This document shows positions 42,806-57,000 of a stretch of 64,000 bases of DNA, piece by piece. A program made the translations under genes and the position numbers. A model generated the notes under the pieces. That model searched no databases, was not told where the DNA came from, and was given only the letters and a program-made list of their open reading frames with translations. Origin of the DNA: Diploscapter coronatus (lineage: Eukaryota; Nematoda; Chromadorea; Rhabditida; Rhabditidae); NCBI GenBank assembly GCA_964036155.1, contig OZ038422.1, forward strand, positions 55,575,201 through 55,639,200, given 5' to 3'. Each line of letters starts with the position of its first letter. The first letter of the stretch is position 1.

Positions 42806-44025
42806 ATGTCGCAGAGAGTGACGTACCGTCGTCGTCTGTCGTACAACACCCGCTCAAACAGGAGGAAAATCGTGAAGACGCCAGGCGGCAGACTTGTCTA
42901 TCAGTACCTCAAGAAGAGAGGCGCCATCCCCAAGTGCAGGGACACCGGAGTCAAACTCCACGGTGTACGTTTTTTTTTCTTATTCAGAGTTTTAAAATAA
43001 TTGAGATTTCTGAATCAAAAATCATCAAGTTCACGTTTTTTCAAATATTTTTCATAATCGAAGATTAGAAGCTTGACAATTTTAATTGCAAAATCTTTTC
43101 TCAAAATATTCTATCCTTTCGACGAGAAACCTTTTCAATGTTTATCAACTATATTTGCAGATCACCCCCGCCCGCCCTCGTGAACTGTCGCGTCTGCAGA
43201 AGCACCAGAGAACCGTCACTCGCGCCTATGGAGGCTGTCTGTCTGCCAACGCTGTCAAGGTATATTTCAAGATGATTTTCGTTAAAACATGCTGAAATAT
43301 AAGATCAAGCTGTTGAATTAGAAGTGTAGTAGTAAACCTTCTTAACAATGAAACTTGGAAGTGTCCGTCACTGATTTGGCTGATTTTTGCATCTCACAAG
43401 TATTCTAATGCGTATATCATGATATAAAGTCACAAGTGCTGGTGTGGTATTTCCGGGTAAAAAGTCATTTTGATGTAGTAAAACAATGTGTGCTAATTTT
43501 TAATTCAATTTCGCATGCTATTTCCTCGTTGCGTAAAACGGTGTTCAGAATTTTTTGCCCGAATTCGTTAAACGTTAACACTTTCTGAATTAGAAATTGG
43601 TCTAGCATCAAAATACCTCTGGTGCAAAAATCAGCCGAATAAGAGGCGGGACACTTCACAAGGTTTCCTAGTGAACAGAAAACTCTAAATTTCAAACTAT
43701 TCATAAACAGTAAAAAAATTCCCTATGTAGGGATCGAGTTTTTGAATTTAAACCGCCGAAATGCATATTTATAATGAATCGTGTTTCTTAAAAGCACTTT
43801 TTTCAATTTTTGTTTGATTTAACAAAAGTTGCGCAATTGAACAAGTCTATCTTTCTAGACAATTAAGCCAGGAAAATTCAGCTCATGTTTCGGAAAATAT
43901 TAAAATCCCTTTTCATTTCCTTTCAAATAAATCGCTCGTTTCTTCAGGAGCGCATCACCCGTGCCTTTTTGATTGAAGAGCAGAAGATCGTGAACCGCGT
44001 CCTCAAGTCCAGGAAGCCCGAATAG
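42806..44025 (+). CDS. 60S ribosomal protein L34 (eL34)
   Basis: Three exons: 42806-42964, 43161-43259, 43948-44025, giving 111 aa, the normal size. [52 protein letters not shown] and [19 protein letters not shown] match eL34 along its length. Vertebrate eL34 has two C-x2-C pairs that bind zinc; here only single Cys remain (PKCRDTG and GGCLSAN), so the zinc site appears lost. It is a structural protein of the large subunit. The second intron is 688 bp, long for this gene. AATAAA follows at 44091-44096. Confidence 0.97.
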
Positions 44026-45357
44026 ACCCTTACTTCGGCCGCCCTTCACATCTAATTTCTCTTTCACACGTTTGTTTTTGTTTTTCAACCAATAAATTGT
44101 TATGGTTTCGTAAATGCTTGAACAACTTCTTTTGAACAAGAATGATTCATTGATTTTCGAAAAATTTTAAAAGGATAAACATAACCATGAAATGTACTTT
44201 TTAAAATATATAGGCGTTGGAAGATCATCCACTTGCTGTATTTGGTAGAAACTGACTCGAATATTACTCGCCAGACAATTTCAAGTCGATTTATACCCAT
44301 TTGTATAGCATACCATTCGAGCACCATTTGGGTGGTATTTCTAGTTCGTTTGATTTGCGGAAAGTTATGAATTTTTTTTCATTTTCGTGGGGGCGACCCA
44401 TTCAAATCCGTCACACCATGCATACCATTATAAATAGCCTCGAAGTGCCTTCACAAAAGTTGCTTATTGTGAGAAAAGCAGTGATGATTTTTACTATGGG
44501 ATAAACTTCTGTGATGTCATTGAGGAGTACGATTCACAAACGAACAAATGGCAGGAAATCGGAAAATTAACATAAAATAAAGCCTGATTATAATAATCTC
44601 AGATTTCATATAGAAATTTTATTAAATAAAATATGAAGCAGTTTAATTTCAATACCACATGATACAGACAACTCTCGAAGACATTCAATAAAGACGCTGA
44701 AATAAGTATTCTTTAAAATATTTTATTTAAAAAATTCTGCAACCAACCCAATATTTATTTTACAATAATTTTAATCCATTAATGAATTTCAAAGTAGATT
44801 TTCTCAAAATATATACCAGAAATAGTTAACTGATCTCTTGTGAACAGCGATTGTTGACACTCCGCACTCAGTTTGATTATGCGCCCCAGGAGTACATTTT
44901 TATTCCGGCATGTTACACATCATTTTGAAGTCTTTCTATAGGGGCACAATCGTATTGTTTTTTAGTTTTTTGATATTCGAAATAAAACTTTGAATTTTGG
45001 GTGAAAAAGTGTCAAAAATGGTTAAAAAATCGAGTTTATGCTAATTTCGACAATCTTTTGAGGTCAAAATTGAAAATCGATTTTTTTGTGAAAGCTTCAT
45101 AGTCGATTTGGGTAGTTTACCCGAGAATCTGATCTTGAAATTAAAATTTGAAAATTTGGCCTTCCTTGAAAAATATATACATCTTTATATGATAGAGGTA
45201 GTTAACGATAATTGAAGTGTCGGAAAGTTTCACGCGTTCTTTCTCTCCCTCGAAAGGGGGAACTTGACCTCTACATAACGTACAACAGGAACCGAAACTT
45301 TTAGCTGCCAATAACGAAAACGTCGAAAAGCGTTCATTGGGAGATAGAGATAAGTGA

Positions 45358-45735
45358 TGTAGTGCACGTAAAAGTTTACACTTTTCAGGTGAGTATAAAT
45401 CAAAAAGTAATACGTATGATTCTTGCTGCCCTTACGGTAAACTTGTAGAAGATAAGTCCAATGATTTTCCACCAACGTTGAAGGAGCTGTTTATGCGTGA
45501 ACACGAATTTAGCACAAATTTTCACGAAAATATTCGAAACGCTAATAGTGCGTTTGCATTTGGTAGTGTGAAAACAGAAACTGTCAAGCTTCCTTCGGAA
45601 CCGCAATGTTTCAAGGTTCACGGTCAGGTATATCATCTCGAAAATACGTCTTTTACGCCTAACATAAACGAAGTTCCGTTTGCAAATTTCGCTGAAAGAA
45701 TTTTCACAAATGAATTTAAGTTAGAAGTGTCGTAA
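45358..45735 (+). mobile_element. Decayed Helitron (helicase-like N-terminal) fragment
   Basis: One open frame reads HFSGEYKSKSNTYDSCCPYG, then PPTLKELFMREHEF, NFHENIRNANSAFAFGSV and CFKVHGQVYHLENTSF before stopping at 45733-45735. The cysteine pair, the L(K)xLF motif, the FxENIRxxNxxxAF motif and GQxYH are the order of features in the Helitron-like N-terminal domain ahead of the Rep (HUH) nuclease. No Rep or Pif1 helicase part follows in frame, and in-frame stops border it, so it is a dead remnant. Element ends could not be fixed. Confidence 0.65.
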
Positions 45736-47005
45736 TACGAACTGATGAAGGCAAATCAAGAAATTACGCCAATATAATTTCGAGTTGAGTAAAAACGCGA
45801 GTTGCATAGCAGCCCTAACCCACCTCAGCTGGCTAGTTTATGTTACTAAGTTTGAAAGTTCGTTCATCTTCGTATTCTCTTGACCCAGATAATGTTTTTA
45901 GAAAGGGGGATTAGATAAAACAGAAAGAGTGCCGTGAAAAAGGTTTTATCAATGAAAGTTAAAAGGGAAATGAGTTGGATTGCGGAAAGTAACACGAAGT
46001 AGAATGGAGGAAGGATTGGATAATGAAAATGCTTAGCTATTTTGTTGAGAAAGTGTTATTCGTTCAAAATCACTTGAGCATTTGTAGTTTCTAAAATAAA
46101 GTCCACAATTTTTTTATTTGAAAACGCCCAATTTGACAGGTTTTTATCAATTATCTTTTCTTCTTTTTATCCACTTTTCTCAAAGGCAAAATCCGGAAAG
46201 ATTGGGCAAAGACTATTTCCTAATCGCTGACACAACTATTACGAGGAGTGACGTTGAAAGAAACCTTTCGGAAAGCAGCATTAGAGATAATCGTTAATCT
46301 TGAGAAATTTCTAAAAGAAAAAATCTAACTCAATTTTAATCAGAATTTGAATTTGGTTTACAAATTTTGAAGGCGATGAGCCAATTTATTCGGTCGATCG
46401 ATGACCTTAGAGTGCCAGAATTTTATTTAAAATTAATGTATAACAAATCATAACAATGAGATTTCATTTTAAATCTATTTTAATTTCAGTTTGTTAAAAA
46501 TAAATGCCAGAATAGGTTGAATTTGTAGGAAATGTTGTAATAAATTGAAGAGGTTTGGTCTGGTGTACTAATCTCTGATCATTTCATTTAAAATTGTCAT
46601 GCAATTGAAAATAAATTATTGAACATTTGTCTGTTAAATATTTTGAATCAAATCCTATTCTTGATTCTATCGTTGACAGAGTTTTATGTTTATTTTCTTA
46701 TTTTTAAAAATTGAGTAGTTTCAAGTTAATTACAAATCTTAAGCCAATTTACGCACAAATTTAGCTAAATCCAACGAAATTATAAATAAAGATAATAGAT
46801 GTCATTGACATTCTAGCAGCCATTCGAAGACTGGGACTAGAATGATAAACGAGGAAGTTCTAGTTATTATCCATTATTTCCTTTCTTACCGCGATATTCT
46901 ACGTGGATTTACCTTCCTGTTTCTTCTCTCTTCCCATGCCACATGCCTTTTAAGACATTATCTCCTATCATTCTCACCTCTTCTCTTCGCCTTCATTATT
47001 CCAAC

Positions 47006-47192
47006 CAGGGGTTAGTCGAAAGTTTCGATCCCGGTCCCGAATTCGGAAGTTCCAGCGTTTTTGGTGATCCCGGTCCCGATCCCGTCCCGGTAGTCCGAAA
47101 AATTTTAATCCTGATCTCGGATTTCGGGAAATTTAAATCCCGATTCCGATCCCGGTTCCAAATTTTTTTAGGTTTGTTCCGACCCACCTCTG
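47006..47192. mobile_element. hAT-type MITE, 187 bp
   Basis: It starts CAGGGGTTAGTCGAAAG, and the complement of its end reads CAGAGGTGGGTCGGAAC (12 of 17). The flanks ATTCCAAC and ATCCCAAC are an 8-bp duplication with one mismatch. The interior is rich in TCCCGGTCCCGA-like repeats. Confidence 0.8.
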
Positions 47193-47696
47193 ATCCCAAC
47201 CTGGCCTATTATGATTTCATAGAGCTTCTTCCACTTTTCTGCTTCTTTCCTCCATTAATCTGCCTGTAATCGTCGTTGCATCTCCTCTTTCCCCTTCTCA
47301 ACTAGCTGCCATTAATCTTATCTCTTCCTCTCCGCCTTTTCTTTTTTTCGAACTTCCCCTTTATAATTTAAACTATCTTGTCAGTGATCCTTCCATTTTC
47401 CTATATAAATTTGCCGCTGTCCTATCTCTGGCTTCCAAACGCCATTCGGTCATTTATCACTTCATATCTTCCTTTCTCATACAGTTTAAGTTCTTGCCAA
47501 ATTTGTATATACCTTTGATATTGTGATTCCATTGAAGTTCACCTACCTGTGCTTCTGAACAAATTTATCGGAAATTTTCTTGTCAGAATTTGATAATATT
47601 AGTTAGTATGAGTAGGCGAACTTCGGATACGAAAGTAATGATGAATTTGCTCAATACCGTATAATTGCCAAGCCATAAACAGTCTTCGTTCTGTTT

Positions 47697-47698
47697 AG
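47697..47698 (+). other. Probable SL trans-splice acceptor of the Warthog-like gene
   Basis: TTCTGTTTAG ends eight bases before the ATG at 47707. Confidence 0.55.
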
Positions 47699-47706
47699 AA
47701 GTGGCA

Positions 47707-49688
47707 ATGCAACTCTCTCATTGTGTGGGTGTACTGCTTCTGTCAGTACATTATGGTCTGGCCGCGTTCTGCGGCGATTCAGCCATTCCCTTCTCGTTCG
47801 AGGTCCTGCCCGATGGTCAGCCAGTGCTGGGCTGCGCCCGACCTGCCTGCTTCGGATGGAGCCCTTCTGGACAACCTATCTCGGAGACATCCTCTTTTTA
47901 TAAGTAAGAAAACACCTTTATCAAGACTTTCTGGATTTGTTAAAAGCTGATCTGCATCATCGGATCTACTCGTCGTTAGTCATTAGGTTTAGATGTTAGA
48001 AAGTGTGGGGTAAAAAGCCGGTAACAATAAAGACAACCCTTATCAATAATCAAACAATATCTCCTTATTCTAGTGTGAATGGTCGTTCCGATGGATTCTT
48101 CCAGCCTCTGTACAACTCAGTCAACCCCTTCCAGCCTGGCGATGGCAGACGCTACCCGGAACAGTCCGCCAACTGCGAGCCATCCTTCGGATCCAACTCG
48201 TGTGATGAGTCGACCCAGTGGGTTGGAGGATTTGCCCCTTCTCTCAATATATCGGGATCTCCGTAAGATATCGTCATGCGCTATCATTCGATTTTGCTAC
48301 AGTAGAAGAATTTCCCTCCCTTCAGACTAGTTATGCAATGCTGTACCTATGGCCCGCTTCAGTCCGCGACTAGCAGAGGAGTCGCCCCCATTCATCCAGG
48401 GGAGATCTTCGCTGGAGGAGAGGTGAAGACGTATCCGATTTATCGCCTCAGACACTAAGGGAAACAGGATTGAGACTTTTTTTTTTCACGCGCCACGACA
48501 CGATTGGTAATCATGTTGTGTCCAAAATTTCCAGCCCTAAAGAGAAGCTAATATGGCTAATGATACGAATGTTTGATTGCAGGTGAGAGAGAACAACCAG
48601 CCGGTCGCTTTCGACTACGTAAGCAATATTGTGAAAAGGGTTGATGCGAACGGCGGGGTCACCTACGATGTCGGCGTCAAGAGACTGTCCTGCCCTGGAG
48701 ATCCTCCACTTCCACTTCCTCAATTCGCTCAGCCACCTCCTCAATTCGCTCAGCCACCTCCTCAGTTCGCTCAACCACCACCTCCTCAATTTGTTCAGGC
48801 TCCTCCTGCTGCCCCAGGTTTTCTAAGGAAAGGTTCAAATGAAATTTTACGATCCAAAATTATAGCGTACGTGCCCAGTGCTGCCGGTTACTACGGTGGC
48901 GGTGGCGGCTCGTACTTCTGCTTTACTGCCGACGCTCTGGTTGAGACGATCTCTGGCAAGAAGAAGCGAATGGACGAACTGGAGATCCACGACTGGGTTC
49001 TGACTGCACGCGGCAAAAATGTCGGCTATGCTCCGGTCAACTACTGGCTGCACAGAGTCCCATCCCAGAAGGCTGAATTCATCAAGTCTGCATTTCGAAT
49101 TCGTTAATTAAATCATCGATGATCCGTTCAGATTCGATTTGGCAGATGGAAAGTCGCTGAAGATCACCGCCAAGCATTTCATCTACAAGGGCAAGTGCAC
49201 TGGAAACGTAAGGCGATGAAAATAGGCACGCACGCAAACACGAACAAATAATGCATTGCAGACGGATGCGATTGAAGTGAATCAGAAGCCAGTTTTGGCT
49301 GGGGAAGTCGAGGTTGGAGACTGCCTCTACACTCGGGATGGCAACTACTTGATGGAGCAGGAGGTCATCAGCAAGCAAGTCGTTACTGAAGTCGGAATCT
49401 ACGCTCCAATGACTTCCAATTCAAAGATCATTGTTAATGATGTGCTCGCTTCTTGCAACAACGTCTATGAATCTCAATCTCTGACCAACACTTTCTTCAG
49501 AGTACTAATTTGTTTACCTTTTGCCTGCCGTATCGGTTAATTTTCAGAACATCGAATCAATGCGACAAACGCTGGCCTCGATCTTCAACTACTCACTGGA
49601 TTCCTCAGAGACGGATCTGCCCTTCGGCACTTACACCATCATGCAAATGGCCGAGATCGTCCTGCCCAAGAACATTATGACACTTTAA
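47707..49688 (+). CDS. Warthog-like hedgehog-related protein (Wart + Hint)
   Basis: Eight exons give 464 aa: 47707-47903, 48074-48262, 48326-48422, 48583-48817, 48866-49085, 49132-49207, 49262-49501, 49548-49688. A signal peptide (MQLSHCVGVLLLSVHYGLAA) leads into the Wart domain (FCGDSAIPFSFEVLPDG, PVLGCARPACFGW). A linker with tandem PPPQFAQ units (about 205-230) follows, then the Hint autoprocessing domain: Cys-258 in SYFCFTADALVE, HDWVLTA, and the catalytic TxxH as TAKH (325-328), ending YAPMTSNSKIIVNDVLASC. The Hint domain should cleave before Cys-258 and release the Wart part. Wart-Hint proteins are nematode-specific; C. elegans WRT proteins act in cuticle and moulting. The intron at 48818-48865 was placed by phase; reading through it would stay in frame. 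AATAAA at 49817-49822. Confidence 0.93.
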
Positions 49689-51020
49689 ACTCCTCTGCTC
49701 AATTCTAGATTTAGTGCTAATTTATTTGCTTTCATCTATTAATTTATTTATTTCTATATATTAATTTATTCGTTTCCACCTATTAATTTATTGTACACAT
49801 TACCTTCTATTTAAATAATAAACGACTTTAGGGTCATTTTGATCGCGAAAACATTGAACTAGTTGGAAAAATGTTATGTGAATTGTGGTTGATTTCTCCT
49901 AATTTGACAACAAAGTCATACAGATCGATTTGAATATTTGCTGAGCATCAACATCATTTCCCAGCGGATGATGATAATGGTATTTGCTATTTCTTGTTGG
50001 TCTCTCGAAGCGATGATTGTCCTTTGTTTTCTACGTTCCTCCTCCAGACACTCGTCGTCCACTTCTCCCATTTTCTCATTTAGCAGTCAGATCTGAGATC
50101 TCGCTAGGCGGCCCTGGAAAAGTTCACGGCATTCCGAAACACATGCAGTTCGCGTAAGAATGGTCGATTTTTTTTTTCGGAATAAAAACACTTTTGGCTC
50201 CGTCCTCCTGTGAAGAAAATAACGGCGATTGCAAAACCCTCACAGACCTACACAAGAGATTGTCAGAATGGGAGACTCAGTAAAGACACAAGTTGTGTTG
50301 CAGGTATTTATTACAGACTAATCTATAAATCCTAACACTCGTCCCAGCCAGTTTCCCTCGGTTCCCAATGTTCCACCCAGCGTCAATGCCCCAATAATTC
50401 CCTATGTTATCGAAGTCGATGCCTGTGTAGATGCGGATTTGATGCCAAAGACAATAGTAAATATGTGGAAAAAAACCCCCCCTCCTCCTACTTCTGCACC
50501 TCCCAAACGTGTCTTTAATTCGCATTCCATCAAAGTCAGGCGATATATTCTTTTGTGAGGGAATTCTAAATATTATAGGCGGAAATAGGACTGTCTATTG
50601 GATAGATTAATGTGATACATTACAATTTGCAGTGAAATTAAAAATAAAACTTCTTCAGATATCGTAATTTATATCATTTATTATGTTATTACATTGTAAC
50701 TCTTTCATTATCACAATGCTCTATGAAGCACAACTGAAACAACCGAATAATTTACGATGATGATACCAGATCTTAAATTGTATAAATAAGTAAAATTATG
50801 AAGTAAGAAATCTAGATATGTAGATGAATATTAATAATTATCACAGACTTGGACAATAAATCCGGGACAATTCTCACTGCTGATGCAACAATAAGGTCCT
50901 TTGGCAGAATATGAGCATCCTTTCTGGGGGAGGCACATAAGGTATAAGCGGTAAATAACGACAAGAACATTCAATTGCAAATTTGGTGGAACATAAAGGT
51001 CTAGAAGAGCGTATGATTCA
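49689..51020. other. Convergent intergenic region
   Basis: Contains the Warthog poly(A) signal (AATAAA, 49817-49822) and the 3' UTR of vps-8. A 90-codon minus-strand frame at 50831-51103 overlaps the last vps-8 exon in another frame and was not accepted. Nothing else seen. Confidence 0.55.
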
Positions 51021-54000
51021 TCATTTTTCATATCTATATTTAACTGAAGAAATTGTCTTAAAACTTGGTGGGCCTGAAAATAGCATCGAATTATAAAGAT
51101 CATATAAATGTTGTCTAAAATAATTCATGAAAAATATAGGAGTCACCTATTTCAAATATCATACACTGTTCTAAATTTTTGCCAACTATATCATATTATG
51201 CACCTGGCCAATGTTTGAAGATGTCACGTTTTTCGACGCGCTTGTGAAGACGTGGAGCGGGAAGAGAATGTCGAAGAAGAGAATTGCGAGTAGAAAAGGC
51301 AGAAGAAGAGGTGGGGGAAGAACACAGACACTGACGGGACGAACCGATGCATTCCATGTGAATTACATGGCCGCAGCTGAATTTATATATTTAAATCATA
51401 CAACACTATATCATTAGAATTGGACAGCTAGAAGAAGTGTGTTTTCCATACTGTTTGATCTTATAGGTAATAAAACAGCATTGAAGTAAGGAAATTCTAA
51501 TAATAAAATCTTATTATACAATCCAATATTTATGAAGTAAATTAAATTGCGCATACCGGAATGCATAGGCAGATTTAGTCAGAGGATTGTTGCAAACGAG
51601 ACAGTTTGGAGTGGATATCAAACGAGTTCTTCGGCTTGATTGACTGTTCAGATTCTGAATGTCTGGACGACTTTCTAATTCCTAAATTAGGTAATTTTCA
51701 TATGAAAATGAAACAAACTAACCATAGATTTTCGTAGCTCAGTGAATACTTTTATCTCGAATGTGCAGGCTGATAGTAATTCGTTTATGAGCGGAGCCTT
51801 TTCCCTAAAATTGTAATAGTTGCCAAATAGATCTTCAAGATAATTTTGAAAGTACCTCGGAATAGTAATTTTAAATAGAAGAAGGTAATTACTATAAAAA
51901 CGAACCTGTAAGTGGACTGAGAGAACGAAGGATACTGCAGCAGACAATCGAATAGATCACTTGCATGTTCAGCTCCATTGTTCAGAATTCGAATGCATAG
52001 ATTCTGTAATCGAGAATCCATATCTAAAATGACCATGTTGTTGAATTTGTGATGAGTTTGTTTCTTTTCAAAATACCTTGTGATTGTAAATTCTCTTTTG
52101 AAGTCAGACATTTGAACACTTTCATGAGCCATTGTTTGGAGATGGGAGAGGAGCTGTGACGGCAGCATAAATGGAGAATTTCGTCCATTAGGGATACTGT
52201 AATTATTTCAATTCCAAAGTTCTATTTTGAAAAATAATTTATCCATTCAATAATTTATTGGAATTAAAATAGCATGAGTCGATATTCTTCATATTTTTAT
52301 TAGCTAAAATAGCATTTGAGGTTGAGACTGCTAATTATTTCCTAATTGCGAAAAATAATCGAACGATTCAATGTGAAATTCAAAAAGTTATCCTAGTATA
52401 AACTTGAGAGAACATACACATTCGCTGTTCATCCTGCTTGCTCTTTTCCATCTCCTGAAATAGCAATTGGAATGCTCTTTCGAGTTGGCCACGAGCTTCC
52501 AGAAGTCGACAGGAAGACAGAGGACAGTTGAATTCTGAAGCCACATTCAGACAGAAATCCGAGGAAGAACCGAGTGGAAGCCAGTAGAGAAGAAGACCCT
52601 GAATTAGAAGAAAATTTCACAGATTATCCTCCTTTAATTTGCCAGTAGAATATCGTCCTTGTCAATCTCTCTTCCTCTGGCAATTCCATCGAATACAGCA
52701 CAGAAGAGTTGTTCATCCAATTCCTCATTCGTACTCAGATTCATTTCTCGTCGTTCCATTCTGAATTTATTCCCTTTCGCTTTTCCTATAACTGATAAGC
52801 TTACCTGATTTCGAAAGCAGCCCTCAAAAGCTTGTACGAATTTTCCTCGTGCTGATCGAAATAGCGATCTTTCAGATCACGTAACGAATCCTGAAAAGGA
52901 TTTAACTTTGAAGGTTATCTTTAGAAGGAGATTTGATAGAAAAATATCGAATATGAATATTCTACCTGAAAATAGTCCAAAACGAGTTGAGCTGTGCGAT
53001 TCATGTCGATGTTTGCGAGACTCGGAAGAAGTCCTTTGACTGCATTCGAGAATTGCTGCTGTTCAGATTCAGTCAGATTGCGAGATTGCAGAATGTCTCG
53101 GATCAGTTCAAGAATCTCTTCATGTCCAGGCTTCATTGGATAACAATTCAGCAGATCCACGTATTTCCTCTCTGATAGATAAATGTACGAACAAATTCGT
53201 GGCCTGAATTAAAACGTGTTAATAATTGATATAAGAATAGTTCCTCTTTTAGAAAATCTGATGGAATGACTTGAAAGCGTTCGTTCGTTTCTAATAAAAA
53301 CTTTGATTGGAATTTACAACACGTTGTCTCTATTGTGGATCTCAATACCATATCTATATCTTTTTAGAAAATAGGTAATCAATGGAAGGATATTAGTAGT
53401 GCTTTCAAGTAAAATTCAGAATACTTCATCTTATTTTATCGTCCTAATGATTTCAATGAAAAGTACACCAACCTGAATGGATTAGTGGCCTGTTTGAGAA
53501 TGTGCTGCCGATTTAATTGATGCACTCTCCTCATTGCGTTTACCACTGCCATTTCTCCTGTTTCGTCCAAACAACCTACACTCAGAAGCGAGGTAATTGC
53601 CTGCAAGTTTTTCTTCATCAACAAAAAATAAATAATTACTCACGTCCTGAACCATATCGACAGAAGGAGTGATGTGGCCTGCATCAGTGAGCTGGGAAAT
53701 GAGCAGAAGGAAGTGCATAAGAGCCGAGGGATGGCGCAATTCACACACCAAATTGCCGAGCTGGAAAGACTGGCGAAATTGAAATACTAGAAAAACATGA
53801 ATAATATCCTCATCTCCAGAAAAGAATAGAGAAACTATAACTTTTTCTTATTATCCACACCGTCTGGAGTATCAATATTTCTGTATGTTTCTTCCCAAAT
53901 CGTCAATATGATTAGAAAACAAACTTACGATTTCGAGTAATTGCTGCAATCGAAAATCTGCCTGCAACAATTCAGCGTCAGAACAGGTGAAAATAACGTG

Positions 54001-57000
54001 GAAAAATTGCTGAGCATCGAAGTGAAGGAGGACTCTCAGGTAGGGATATTTGATGGAAGTGGAGGAGCCGTTCTTGCCGTGCAAGGAGGTCATGCAACGG
54101 TATGTCTGAAAAATAAATAACAGAATTTCGTTTCCATTTCTTTAGAAGATAATTCACAAGTTGTAAGAACGAAACAGAATCAAAATATTATGAAGTCTGA
54201 GGATAACTTCTTGCTCTTTCCTGCCCTAATTAAACTCCACGGAAATTGGTCATTTTACAAATGATATCGACTATTTATTGGGGTGGAAATAATTTTAACT
54301 AACCTCCAAAGGAACACTAGCAATGAGTTCTTTCGACAAAGTCCCGAATGGATAGGCCCTTCCAGCCAAGCAGCAGTGCAAGTAGAGAAGAAGTCGATTG
54401 CCCTGTTCGACTTGAGAGTCGGACAGAACATCGTTCGATGCAAATGAACCGACCACTTCTAGTAATTCCTAAAAAGGAAACCATCGAACAAGAAATAGGA
54501 TAAAGTTGAACCTCCAGTGGTGAAATGTAGTCGAGTAGCGCTTTATTCATCACATAAATTATGCCATCGTAAAGACCATTCTGTCGACAGGTCGACATTA
54601 TCTGAAAAAATTGAATTCAGAATAAAAAATCATTATCAAGGAATCTTAAATTTCTACCTGATGCAAATCGAGACATTCAATTGGTAAATGCACAACTGCT
54701 GCTTGCAGCTGGGACAATTGGCCTTCAGACACTGAATGGAATAAAGTGATACAAGTTTGTTTCAAAAACTGACCTAGATAAGTGATGTATTCTGAAATGA
54801 GTTGAGGCGGAGGAGAAGTAACCAAGTCATCCAGAATGTATTCATCAAGTAATTCGAAGAACACCGTCCTTGCAAGAGGTTCACTTTCTAATCTAAACAT
54901 CACAGTTTTGTCTCTAGGAACCCGGTGGAACCCCTTACTTTGACCAAACTTCATTGTAGAAAATGTGATAAAGTTTTCCAATCAAACAAATATGCATCAA
55001 GGCACCAATGTATTTCTAAAAATGTAATAATTTTCAGATAAATATTAAGCTAATTTACCTTATAATGGGTAACTTTTTGTGTGGAATTGTTGTTGTCTGT
55101 CGAACCCATGCACTGTCCTAGAATCTGTCTGACAAAATCGAGCAGAAGAGGCTTCGCCTGGTGTTTGAAATGCTCTTCCGAAGGAATTTTGTTCTTCACG
55201 ACATCCAATAAGTAGAGGCACGCAGATATGTAGTCTTTCCTGAAAGTAGAGATTTTTTCGGTAAACTGACGAAACGCATTTTTGTATCTGACAGAGTCAT
55301 GTTAGAAAGCGAAAACAGGAAGAGCTAGTGTGGGAAAGATCGTTTCTTCTAATACGAGAAAGTCTAGCATAATTTCACCATTTTGCATTTTGCCATTCCA
55401 TTATTTACAAACTGCTCTTATGTTCTTTTACTTCAGAAATACCTTACCTTTGTACGAACAAATCGAGCTGCTCATGCTGAGTCCTCTTTCGGACCGTATC
55501 GATGTGTCCCTCCTGTATGAGCCAAACAGTCTTGCTGTCCCATCCAGTCTTCACTGTCTCGTAGGCAACATTCTCTGCCAGGAGCTGCATTGCCTCGCTT
55601 ACTCCTCCCCCAGTCGCCAATCCTTTGTATTCAGAAGAGCAGAACACTAATTGAGCAGACACGTCTGAGGCTCGTTGTACTGGGCCTTTATCAGGGTTGA
55701 GCTGAAAATAAAATCGTCTTCGTAATTTTTAAAATAGAGTTGAAAAGTGAACCTGCCAACAGCAGCCTTGCAAGTCGAACCCGGTGATCAGAGAATCAGA
55801 CAGCCAAGCCAACGAGCAGAGTGGGGATGGCATCGAGAGACTGCGAATTAGTTGGGCGGCTTTCTAAAATTTAAAGAGCTAGCTTGTATTTCATAAAATG
55901 AAGAAATTCCAACCTGTCTGGTCCCAAACTTCCTCGAGTCAACTCGGAACATCGATATTCTCTCGCCTCTGCAAATGCACACGAACAAATATTTCTGTTT
56001 GCCAATCGTCTGAACATCAAGTAAAAATCACTCTTTATTAGAAAAATTTTGATTACTCTTTCCCTGTGACATAGAAGAGGAGGACATTCCAGAAACATCC
56101 CCAAAGGCACAACCAAAAGTACTGAACCGCCATAACGAGTCGACACAAACAGAACCTGAAGATATACAAATAAACGCGTACGCAAAGAAACACTTCTACC
56201 TTGGTGACAGTAAGAAGTGCGAGGATTCCATTCGGCAACAGTCTCATTTGCAGAACTTCCCCATTGCAACCAGAGAATACACAGCGCATCTATAAAATTG
56301 ATATTTTTAGGCATTTCAATCAAAATATCCTTACCGCATAAGTTCTGGCTCCAGTGATTTTGCGTTTCAGCTGTATTTCATAAACTGAGCCTCCACTGTC
56401 GAGAGTAAGCAGAGCCTGTGCTCCAGAGAGATAGACAATTTGTAGAAGGCCTTTCCCGATTTGACCAGCATTATCTATCACATAGTAGACAGTGCCTGTT
56501 CGCACGCTTACTATCTGCAAAATGTATTTTCGGAATGATTACTGAAGCGAGTTAATGGAAAAATTATCCGCTAATTAAACATGAAAAGAAAACAAATCAT
56601 ATAGCAAAAATAGAGGATCATTAACTCGCCTTCAAAGCCCCTTTGCTGTATCCGATAGCGAGATTCTTGTTGTTGAGCGAGAATTCCACACAGGAGGCAG
56701 AGCCGATCTGTGCAGATTCGGGGGAGATCTGCCTGTCCAGCCTGCCCTCTCTGTTGAAGACGAGCACGAATCCTCTGCTGGTCGCCACAGCCACTTGTCC
56801 TGTCGAGGCTTCTGCTGTCGAAACTGCCTCTCCTACGACATGACGGACTCTTTCTAGTTGGTACGAAATAGATTCTGAAACGAAAATATTTGAAAGTTGT
56901 GCAAATATTTATTTTTCTATAATTAAGCCAAATGAAAATCTATGTTAATTTCGTACAGGCTCATAAGAAAATGTGCATTCGTTTCTAATTTCTAAAATGT

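Larger units (their letters stand above)
44026..47706. other. Intergenic region with transposon relics
   Basis: 3.7 kb without a host gene. It contains the rpl-34 poly(A) signal (44091-44096), a Helitron coding fragment near 45.4-45.7 kb and a MITE at 47.0 kb. The remainder is AT-rich without recognisable exons. The last bases before the Warthog ATG form an acceptor-like TTCTGTTTAG. Confidence 0.6.
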